From assembly GCA_017521875.1 (NCBI GenBank), contig JAFXBH010000140.1, positions 1 to 12,359 on the forward strand: 12,359 bases of DNA, read 5' to 3'. Of this stretch, positions 1 to 5,412 are shown one piece after another. This DNA is from Oscillospiraceae bacterium. GTDB lineage: Bacteria; Bacillota; Clostridia; Oscillospirales; Oscillospiraceae. The notes beneath the pieces are model-generated. The model was not told the origin of the DNA. It did not search any database and was given only the letters and a program-made list of their open reading frames with translations. The translations under genes were made by a program, and so were the position numbers. The stretch's first letter is position 1; each line of letters starts with the position of its first letter.

Positions 1-7
1 CTGCCAT
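1..7 (-). CDS. First two codons of an unidentified gene running off the left edge
   Basis: On the minus strand an ATG at 7-5 is followed by GCA and one further base before the window ends. An ideal AGGAGG ribosome binding site lies at 20-15 with a 7-nt spacer, and a good promoter lies upstream at 59-86, so a real gene very probably starts here. Only Met-Ala can be read, so the product cannot be named. In other Clostridia genes such as an Asp23/Gls24-family protein or nusB often follow spoIIIAH; that is only a guess from known gene order. Confidence 0.55.
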
Positions 8-58
8 GGATATACCTCCTGAAACTTCATCACACGAGTGTATGACATTCTTTTATAT

Positions 59-86
59 ATTGTACCACAAATTATAAAAAAAACAA
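59..86 (-). promoter_or_regulatory. Likely sigma-A promoter for the gene leaving the left edge
   Basis: Reading the minus strand, TTGTTT (86-81) and TACAAT (64-59) are separated by 16 nt, and a TG one base before the -10 makes an extended -10. The predicted transcript would start near position 52, leaving a leader of about 45 nt before the ATG at 7. Just downstream of the predicted start is a small imperfect inverted repeat (30-45, arms of 6 with one G-U type mismatch) that could be an operator or a weak leader hairpin. The promoter lies directly after the spoIIIA terminator, so the next gene appears to be transcribed independently of sporulation. Confidence 0.6.
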
Positions 87-102
87 TACTTTTCTTACAT
101 GC

Positions 103-137
103 AAAATATCCCCCAGAGTTGAAAATTCTGGGGGATA
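103..137 (-). terminator. Rho-independent terminator of the spoIIIA operon
   Basis: An 11-bp stem (107-117 pairing with 127-137, including a block of five G-C pairs) with a 9-nt loop lies just after the spoIIIAH stop codon. On the minus strand it is followed by four T residues. The T tract is short, but the position and stem strength fit the end of the operon. Confidence 0.8.
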
Positions 138-140
138 GAA

Positions 141-683
141 TTATTTGACTTCCACTACATAGATTTGATCCATAGAAAAATCCGATTGTGTTACCACGAT
201 ATCTGAGATCACGGCTACATCCGGTTGCTGCAAACCGCCTTCCGGGGCGGCAACGGCGATAGAGATGGATTTATCGGAGATATAGGCAACACAGTCAGTA
301 TATCCCTTGGCAATAACAAGGCTTTCAATTTGTGCCTCGCATAATGCTACATTTACAAGTTCTTCCAATTCTGCAGAAGATTCTGTAGAATACTCACCAC
401 CGTAAGCCATGGTTTCCTGCAAAAGATTTACAGCACTGTCTCTTGCCTCTTGGCGGGATAAACGAACGGCAGCAAAATAATCGGTCATAGTTGTACTATC
501 TCCGGAACTAAGGCTATCATCTGCCATAACAAGTTTGTCATCCGACATAATAATATTTTCGTCCAATGTATCCGTTATATCTGATACGGCTTGCTTTTGA
601 CTATAGGCCCAGTTTGCGTAGATTCCACCACATACGGTCAGCAAGATTGCAGCCGCTACCAGGTTTTTCTTCCATATTTTCAT
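141..683 (-). CDS. spoIIIAH: Stage III sporulation protein AH (SpoIIIAH)
   Basis: 180 residues. The protein is the mother-cell half of the channel that meets the forespore protein SpoIIQ in the intermembrane space during engulfment. A short basic N-terminus is followed by one membrane segment (about residues 8-27). The rest is extracytoplasmic: an acidic Ser/Thr-rich stretch (about 35-66), then the conserved helix around YFAAVRLSRQEARD, and a C-terminal domain of the ring-building (EscJ/PrgK/FliF-like) type known for this family. B. subtilis SpoIIIAH is longer (about 218 residues); the difference appears to lie in the linker. It is the last gene of the operon, 17 nt after spoIIIAG, with a GGGAGG ribosome binding site. 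Identification rests on sequence features and on the perfect operon context. Confidence 0.95.
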   Translation of the reverse strand: MKIWKKNLVAAAILLTVCGGIYANWAYSQKQAVSDITDTLDENIIMSDDKLVMADDSLSSGDSTTMTDYFAAVRLSRQEARDSAVNLLQETMAYGGEYSTESSAELEELVNVALCEAQIESLVIAKGYTDCVAYISDKSISIAVAAPEGGLQQPDVAVISDIVVTQSDFSMDQIYVVEVK

Positions 684-700
684 ATCACAATGCCTCCCAC

Positions 701-1204
701 TTATTTCATTTTCAAAACGCAGATATTATCCGTTCTTAAGCCGGTTATTTTAGCAACGGCTTGGGTAATTGCCAGTTTTACAGATGGATTATTCGCTCCC
801 TGACATACAACAATAGCCCCTAAATATGCAGGTGGATCAATTTGCTTAATCAGCCCTGACTCGTTTCGTTGAGAATCTGTAAGGATGACCGTATCAATCT
901 TTTCGCTGCCACCGGCATCGTCTGTAGAAGTATCCCTGTTGGTTTGATAGACTGTCTTCTCTCCTGTTGCCACAGAAAGCATCACTTGAACCTGACCGGC
1001 ACCCTCAATAGATTGCAAAATCTGTGACAACTGGTCTTGCTCCACCACATTGGTTTTCTGCTTGATTTCCTCAAATCTTTGCTCTGTTTTTGTCTTTCTC
1101 TCCGGTAACAGAAGGAGCAATAAACCCACACATAGAATTATGAACGCATATTTGTACTTTCCAATTGCATTTTTTATTTTTTCAGCAGTCTCTTTCATAA
1201 CCAT
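701..1204 (-). CDS. spoIIIAG: Stage III sporulation protein AG (SpoIIIAG)
   Basis: 167 residues. In the known system SpoIIIAG forms a large ring in the outer forespore membrane as part of the SpoIIIA-SpoIIQ channel. Here a cytoplasmic N-terminus of about 18 residues is followed by one hydrophobic segment (about 19-35), a charged RKTKTEQRFEE stretch, and an extracytoplasmic ring-building domain containing the typical segment around GAGQVQVMLSV. The chosen ATG at 1204 has AAAGGAGA (1219-1212) with a 7-nt spacer and overlaps the end of spoIIIAF by 10 nt. A second ATG at 1198 makes an ATGA overlap with the spoIIIAF stop but is spaced too far (13 nt) from the ribosome binding site. Either choice implies translational coupling. 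Confidence 0.94.
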   Translation of the reverse strand: MVMKETAEKIKNAIGKYKYAFIILCVGLLLLLLPERKTKTEQRFEEIKQKTNVVEQDQLSQILQSIEGAGQVQVMLSVATGEKTVYQTNRDTSTDDAGGSEKIDTVILTDSQRNESGLIKQIDPPAYLGAIVVCQGANNPSVKLAITQAVAKITGLRTDNICVLKMK

Positions 1205-1659
1205 TTTTGATTCTCCTTTGGTATGGCAAGGTTGCTTTCTATGTAGGAACTTAGTACCTCTTTTGCATAAGGAGATACTTCTCCCTTTATGGTCACATTA
1301 CTGGGGACCGGATTGTTACCGTCATTCAGTTCCACCTCCACGGCAATCCTTAAACCCATCAAATTGGCTTTGTCCAAGATATATGCTTCTGTATTGGATT
1401 TTATGATTGATACCATGTGTTCTTTTGCCATTTGTGATCCCTCTTGAGAATATGACTCTGCTCCTACGGAGATGTCCTGCAGATATCCCTTGATTTGGCG
1501 AAATGATATATTCACGACTGGAGATATTACTGTAATACACATTAATACACCACAAAGAAGTTTTATAAGTTTTCCGTTTGCCGAATCCTTGTTCACCAAA
1601 CTGATGGCCACGGCTGATATGATTGCAACGCCAATAATTCCTGCTATATATTCTTTCAT
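1195..1659 (-). CDS. spoIIIAF: Stage III sporulation protein AF (SpoIIIAF)
   Basis: 154 residues from the ATG at 1659. Two adjacent membrane segments (about residues 3-22 and 30-50) are followed by an extracytoplasmic domain of about 100 residues, which in the family adopts a ring-building-like fold and takes part in the channel basal structure. The frame stays open to a further upstream ATG at 1683. The 1659 start is preferred because it forms an ATGA overlap with the spoIIIAE stop, has AAAGG at 1673-1669 with about 8-9 nt spacing, and gives a protein that begins directly at the first membrane segment, as homologues do. It is somewhat shorter than the B. subtilis protein (about 200 residues). 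Confidence 0.92.
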   Translation of the reverse strand: MKEYIAGIIGVAIISAVAISLVNKDSANGKLIKLLCGVLMCITVISPVVNISFRQIKGYLQDISVGAESYSQEGSQMAKEHMVSIIKSNTEAYILDKANLMGLRIAVEVELNDGNNPVPSNVTIKGEVSPYAKEVLSSYIESNLAIPKENQKWL

Positions 1660-2699
1660 ATGTTCATACCTTTCATAAAGCATACGAGACTGATCAGAAG
1701 CATAATACAGACAGTTCCTGTGGCGGCCAATACCAAACCCATCCCGGAAGAAAAGTCCTTAATCAGCGTCTCTGTGGGTTTGTAATCAAATATGCCGCAA
1801 ACACCTGCGGTTAGTTTCAGCAGCAGGTATTGCACACCAATATTCAAAAATGGGCCTAAACAGATTGCCAATGTGGCAAAGATGCCATATATTCCTGCCG
1901 CATTCTTCATAACACCTGCGCTAACCAGGATGGTTTCGGATGCATCCGATAGGATTCCACCTACTACCGGAACAGAACCCGAAATTGCCAACTTTGCGGC
2001 CTTTAATGCAGAGGAATCTACAGTACCGGTGATGACCCCGGTTATCGTCATGTATCCGGTAAATATATAGAGAACTGTTTTTAAAATCCAGGTCATCGTA
2101 TTTTTCACAAAATCACGAATTTGTTTCAGCATTTCCTGATCAATAGCACAACAGGCTACCGACAGGCAGAGATAAATATATAATGCCGGAATCAGTAACT
2201 TTACAATGACCGTGGTTAATAAGGAATTGAAAAATATTGTCCCAGCATATAGGGCAGTTGATGAGGATGCCCCTCCCTGTGCAGCAATAGCAGCAGTCAT
2301 AACCGGAATCAGTAATTTACCATATTCGCTGATGTCAGTTACAGTCTCCGCTCCCAACTGTATCATCGTATTTGCCGGACCTAACAACAGGACACCGATT
2401 GCAACAGCCCCCGTTAGTCGAATATTTCCGGCGGCAGATTTACTCATAATCCCGGTCAGGCTCAACAGAAGCACCAGAGCAATCACAGATAAACAGATAC
2501 CGGATGCATTTTTGATTTCCGGTTTAGTAGAAAATATCGCTTGTTTTAATATGTACAAAAGCCCTTGGAGAAAGGTTTCCTGTTCCTCCGGCATATAGGG
2601 CATCGCAGACTCCGGCGCAGTGGGGGCGGTAAATTCCATTGCACATACAGGCATCACTAAAAAACTAATCAGCAGTATTGCTGTAATCCATTTCCTCAT
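1656..2699 (-). CDS. spoIIIAE: Stage III sporulation protein AE (SpoIIIAE)
   Basis: 347 residues; the large polytopic membrane protein of the SpoIIIA complex. The N-terminus looks like a cleavable signal peptide (basic start, hydrophobic core about 5-18, possible cleavage after VCA at about residue 20), followed by a Pro/Glu-rich stretch (about 26-42) on the outside. From about residue 65 to the end there are roughly seven to eight hydrophobic segments. Known biology: it is required for sigma-G activity in the forespore and is thought to form part of the export apparatus with AC and AD. Its start overlaps the spoIIIAD stop as ATGA and its stop overlaps spoIIIAF in the same way, so translation of AD-AE-AF is probably coupled. 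Confidence 0.95.
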   Translation of the reverse strand: MRKWITAILLISFLVMPVCAMEFTAPTAPESAMPYMPEEQETFLQGLLYILKQAIFSTKPEIKNASGICLSVIALVLLLSLTGIMSKSAAGNIRLTGAVAIGVLLLGPANTMIQLGAETVTDISEYGKLLIPVMTAAIAAQGGASSSTALYAGTIFFNSLLTTVIVKLLIPALYIYLCLSVACCAIDQEMLKQIRDFVKNTMTWILKTVLYIFTGYMTITGVITGTVDSSALKAAKLAISGSVPVVGGILSDASETILVSAGVMKNAAGIYGIFATLAICLGPFLNIGVQYLLLKLTAGVCGIFDYKPTETLIKDFSSGMGLVLAATGTVCIMLLISLVCFMKGMNI

Positions 2700-3091
2700 A
2701 ATGACCCCAGCATTTTATCCAGTAGTGATAATAGTTTTTCAAACACAGGAACAGAAAGCCAAAGAATAACAGAAGCGGATATGAGCTGAAGCGCTTTTCC
2801 CATTGATTCATTTCCTGCGTCTTTACAAACAAGTGTACATATTTCTGCAATTATGCAGATACCAACAGATTTTAATATAACGACAAATAATTCCTGATTC
2901 AGACTACTAATGTTTTGTAATTGCTTCAGAAAACTGATGACCGGCTCTAAAAATGAAGCCGATACAGTGATCACCATAGCACAAACAGTCAGTGTCAGAA
3001 GTGTAGAAAAATCTTTGGAACTTTTGTTGAGTGACAGCCACAGAAACAGAGTTGTCAACACTGCGGCTGCTGCTTTTAAGAATATATTCAT
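2696..3091 (-). CDS. spoIIIAD: Stage III sporulation protein AD (SpoIIIAD)
   Basis: 131 residues, almost entirely hydrophobic with about four membrane segments and a mostly hydrophobic C-terminus ending in a short Leu-rich tail. SpoIIIAD and SpoIIIAC are related small membrane proteins placed in the export part of the SpoIIIA channel; the family is often compared with small subunits of specialised secretion systems. Its ATG shares one base with the spoIIIAC stop (TAATG) and its stop overlaps the spoIIIAE start (ATGA), so it sits in a tightly coupled block. Length matches the B. subtilis protein (133 residues). Confidence 0.94.
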   Translation of the reverse strand: MNIFLKAAAAVLTTLFLWLSLNKSSKDFSTLLTLTVCAMVITVSASFLEPVISFLKQLQNISSLNQELFVVILKSVGICIIAEICTLVCKDAGNESMGKALQLISASVILWLSVPVFEKLLSLLDKMLGSL

Positions 3092-3285
3092 TACAAATCA
3101 AATAATTGCTTTACAAGTTCAAACAAATCCGCTATTTTTCTTGCGACCATCATTAAAACAACGATTAATCCGGCCAATGTTGTCATTGTTGCCTGTTCTT
3201 CCCTACCAGATCGGGAAAGAATTTGATTCAGTATAGAGACAATGATACCGATGGCAGCAATTTTAAAGATTAAATCAATTTCCAT
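3091..3285 (-). CDS. spoIIIAC: Stage III sporulation protein AC (SpoIIIAC)
   Basis: 64 residues with two membrane segments (about 5-22 and 33-50) joined by a short polar turn containing SRSGREEQ, and a C-terminal amphipathic tail. Its length and layout match SpoIIIAC of other spore formers (about 68 residues). It starts one base after the spoIIIAB stop and ends in a TAATG junction with spoIIIAD. Because of its small size the assignment depends strongly on operon position, but the hydrophobic pattern agrees. Confidence 0.93.
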   Translation of the reverse strand: MEIDLIFKIAAIGIIVSILNQILSRSGREEQATMTTLAGLIVVLMMVARKIADLFELVKQLFDL

Positions 3286-3286
3286 A

Positions 3287-3799
3287 TCATATTAATAGGA
3301 TTGCCAGCGCTGCTCCGGCACAAAGCCCCAGTGTCTGGTAACTGCGAATACGATTGTCTCTGTTATCCTCCAACATTCTTAGTTTTCTGACGCTGTCACT
3401 TCTGACTGATTCTATGCCTTTTAGTTGTCCGGATAAGTCAAAGCGCCCCAGATTTTTTCCTAACATTTCCATACCGGTTCTTGTGATAGGCGGTATTTTT
3501 TTAAGACTTGCCAAAGAGACTTGCATACACCGTTCCACATCTGTAGAAATTTGGGAATCCATTTCTATTGCAAGTTTTGCAAATACAGGCCCGGGGTCAT
3601 CACGAAATTCATGGGCTGTCAATCTGCATAGTTCCGGTAGCGGCGTCAAATGATACTGTAATTCGCATTCCATAAAGTCCAGTATATTAATCAATTGCCG
3701 CAATGTTTTTATTTCTCGTCTATAATTATAAGCAATGTGAAATCCGACACCTCCGCAACCAATGAGTACCGAAATAACTCCTAATATTTTCAATATCAT
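3287..3799 (-). CDS. spoIIIAB: Stage III sporulation protein AB (SpoIIIAB)
   Basis: 170 residues. The protein is bracketed by hydrophobic segments: one at the N-terminus (about 1-23) and one at the extreme C-terminus (about 156-170), with a mainly helical cytoplasmic body between them. The body includes the conserved opening EIKTLRQLINILDFMECE and a Leu-rich PLPELCRLT segment. The known structure of SpoIIIAB resembles the cytoplasmic domain of GspF-type inner-membrane proteins, consistent with partnering the SpoIIIAA ATPase. It starts 3 nt after the spoIIIAA stop, with AAAGGA about 8 nt upstream of its ATG inside the end of spoIIIAA. Confidence 0.93.
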   Translation of the reverse strand: MILKILGVISVLIGCGGVGFHIAYNYRREIKTLRQLINILDFMECELQYHLTPLPELCRLTAHEFRDDPGPVFAKLAIEMDSQISTDVERCMQVSLASLKKIPPITRTGMEMLGKNLGRFDLSGQLKGIESVRSDSVRKLRMLEDNRDNRIRSYQTLGLCAGAALAILLI

Positions 3800-3802
3800 T
3801 AT

Positions 3803-4645
3803 TTACATCCTTTCCATGATCCAGGATTTATCCCTGCGTAAAATGAGTACATAAGAAAATAATTTATAATCAATCAGCGTTTTATAGATGGGTCGTGTTT
3901 TCAGATCAGTTAAAGAACCAGCATGGGCGGTTGCCATAAGATTCACTCCACACCATCCCGCGTGTAAAAGAGCCTCGCAATCCGATTGAGCGGTGATTTC
4001 GTCAACTGCAATCCACTGCGGATTCATGCTTCGCAATACCGCTTCTATACCTGCAGACTTTGAACAGCCGGATAATATATCCGTTCTCTCTCCAGAAGGG
4101 AAACAGGCTTGTCCGTTATAAACGGGAAAAATTTCTTCCCGTTCGTCCACGACAGAGATACTACCCGGTCCTGCATTGGATTTTTGCCGGATCAGATCTC
4201 TCAGAAGCGTCGTTTTACCACTTCCGGGTGGTCCGATAATGAGAATAGAACCCGATATATCCCTTGCGGATGATGAAATATTTTCAAAATCGCGGGCCAC
4301 ACGCATACATATGGCGTTTGGTTCTTTTATTCTGCATAATTTATCTTCAGATAAAACACCAATACCGCATATACCGATCCGATGTCCCCCCTTGGCGGTT
4401 ATGTAGCCCTTAGAAATACTGGCGGCCGCCCAAGGTGAAAACTTGGATGCATTATTGATTACAAATCGAATATCATCCGGAGAAATTTCTCTTCCGAGAC
4501 AAAGGGTTTTATCGGGTAGAATCAACTCCGGTTTCTTTCCAATTCGCATCCTTAATTCTTGTAGTCGCTTACTTCCAAGGTTGTCCACATCCTGCCGCAT
4601 CCAATGGGGCAATAATTGCATATAGCACTCCCAAGCGCATCTCAT
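3803..4645 (-). CDS. spoIIIAA: Stage III sporulation protein AA (SpoIIIAA), channel ATPase
   Basis: 280 residues from the ATG at 4645. This is the only ATPase of the SpoIIIA complex, resembling type II/IV secretion ATPases. Visible motifs are Walker A GPPGSGKTT (138-146), a VVDEREEI segment (165-172), Walker B WIAVDEI (211-217) and a conserved ATAHA (238-242). The N-terminal region (1-125) carries the family segment GGHRIGICG (87-95). Three starts are possible: GTG 4654, ATG 4651 and ATG 4645. The AGGAG at 4658-4654 overlaps the GTG and lies only 2 nt from the first ATG, but is 8 nt from the ATG at 4645, which is why that one is chosen. Slightly shorter than the B. subtilis protein (about 307 residues). 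First gene of the operon. Confidence 0.95.
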   Translation of the reverse strand: MRCAWECYMQLLPHWMRQDVDNLGSKRLQELRMRIGKKPELILPDKTLCLGREISPDDIRFVINNASKFSPWAAASISKGYITAKGGHRIGICGIGVLSEDKLCRIKEPNAICMRVARDFENISSSARDISGSILIIGPPGSGKTTLLRDLIRQKSNAGPGSISVVDEREEIFPVYNGQACFPSGERTDILSGCSKSAGIEAVLRSMNPQWIAVDEITAQSDCEALLHAGWCGVNLMATAHAGSLTDLKTRPIYKTLIDYKLFSYVLILRRDKSWIMERM

Positions 4646-4663
4646 TTGCATCACTCCTGCTTA

Positions 4664-4691
4664 AGACTATGCCGTAGCGTGTAAATTATGT
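4664..4691 (-). promoter_or_regulatory. Weak candidate sigma-E promoter for spoIIIA
   Basis: In B. subtilis spoIIIA is transcribed by mother-cell sigma-E. In the only upstream gap (4655-4705) the minus strand has ACATAAT (4691-4685) and CATAGTCT (4671-4664), 13 nt apart, resembling the sigma-E -35 (core ATA) and the CATA of the -10. The second half of the -10 matches poorly, the spacer is one base short, and the predicted start would fall at or in the ribosome binding site. The true promoter may be elsewhere in this gap. Confidence 0.25.
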
Positions 4692-4705
4692 TTGGATTTG
4701 AACGA

Positions 4706-4746
4706 CAAAAAACCTCTGTGTCTATTGTAGACACAGAGGTTTTTTG
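4706..4746 (-). terminator. Strong rho-independent terminator after the ECF-transporter gene
   Basis: A perfect inverted repeat: 4706-4723 pairs with 4729-4746 (18 bp), extendable by one A-T pair in the loop. The GC-containing core is flanked by A and T runs so that either strand yields a stem followed by a run of T. It begins 7 nt after the ECF-transporter stop and isolates the spoIIIA operon from upstream transcription. Being symmetric it could also stop plus-strand (antisense) transcripts coming out of spoIIIAA. Confidence 0.92.
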
Positions 4747-4753
4747 TAAAAAA

Positions 4754-5344
4754 TCAATTCTTTTTAACAGCCTTAATAATGCGCTGGCCTGCGGGACTGA
4801 AAATGATATTTATTACAAGTTCAGGAATAGCATTCAGGAGCAGAATAATACTGAGTACGGAAACAATAGGCGCGTATACGCCGGGTTCTGCTTGGAAAGA
4901 TGTATTTTTAAAAAATAACAAAACCGCACCCATAAAGATTCCTGTGTTGATCACAGGACATACGACAGAAGAACAAAGCATAGCCATGTAACCATTTCTG
5001 TTCTTCAAAATTCTGTACACAAGACCAGCCAAAAATCCTGCAGCCGTTGATTTACCAACACAAATCAGGAAACAACCAATCGGGCTTTCGTTAAAGATTG
5101 CAACACCAATACTGTCAGCGCCTGTTACAGAATAATAGAATGCCAGCAATCCAAATACAAGTCCCAGTAATGCGCCGGCTCCCGGCCCATATAATGCTGC
5201 GCCGATTACAATGGGAATCAAAACGAAAGAAAGTTTTGCTCCACCGGGCAAGGACGGTAACATTCCCGCTGTCATTTGTAAAACAATGACAATTGCGATT
5301 AGCAAGGAAAGTGTGACCATTTTTTTGATTTTTGTGTTTTTCAT
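4754..5344 (-). CDS. ECF-transporter substrate-binding S component, substrate unknown
   Basis: 196 residues with six predicted membrane segments (about 9-28, 38-52, 55-72, 90-110, 118-145 and 158-182). The size, the short basic N-terminus, the Gly-rich ALYGPGAGALLG turn (50-61) and the NAIPELVIN motif in the last segment (171-179) are typical of S components of energy-coupling-factor importers, which capture a vitamin or related micronutrient and work with a shared EcfA/EcfA'/EcfT module. No energising genes are in this window, so a separately encoded module is presumed. The closest resemblance by eye is to the uncharacterised COG4684/PanT-like group, so the substrate cannot be named. AGGAGG lies about 6 nt before the ATG. 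It lies 68 nt downstream of ftsK and ends at the strong terminator. Confidence 0.85.
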   Translation of the reverse strand: MKNTKIKKMVTLSLLIAIVIVLQMTAGMLPSLPGGAKLSFVLIPIVIGAALYGPGAGALLGLVFGLLAFYYSVTGADSIGVAIFNESPIGCFLICVGKSTAAGFLAGLVYRILKNRNGYMAMLCSSVVCPVINTGIFMGAVLLFFKNTSFQAEPGVYAPIVSVLSIILLLNAIPELVINIIFSPAGQRIIKAVKKN

Positions 5345-5360
5345 AATAACCTCCTACTAT

Positions 5361-5412
5361 TGCCCTGTCTTAACAGGTGCAACGTAATCATAAAATACGC
5401 CTGGTATTTTAT
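5361..5412 (-). other. Two small hairpins between ftsK and the ECF-transporter gene
   Basis: The 68-nt gap contains two inverted repeats. One is an AT-rich 9-bp stem (5390-5398 with 5404-5412) beginning just after the ftsK stop. The other is an 8-bp stem with one bulge (5361-5368 with 5373-5381, core CCTGT/ACAGG) ahead of the ECF ribosome binding site. Neither is followed by a good T run on the minus strand, so they do not look like a strong terminator. They may be a leaky terminator or RNA processing site plus a leader hairpin. The gap is too short for a known vitamin riboswitch. Confidence 0.35.

Noticed and set aside
591..803. Plus-strand open frame antisense to spoIIIAG/spoIIIAH, and many similar frames over the window
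   Set aside because: These lie opposite strongly supported genes, lack ribosome binding sites and recognisable protein features, and are explained as shadows of the real frames.
4706..4746. The 18-bp perfect inverted repeat as an insertion-element end, attachment site or CRISPR repeat
   Set aside because: It occurs once as a single hairpin right after a stop codon and has terminal T runs, which is the form of an ordinary terminator. No repeat-spacer pattern or transposase is present.
4688..4918. Plus-strand open frame starting beside the spoIIIAA upstream region
   Set aside because: It runs through the strong terminator hairpin and the antisense of the ECF-transporter gene. No start signal or family features support it.
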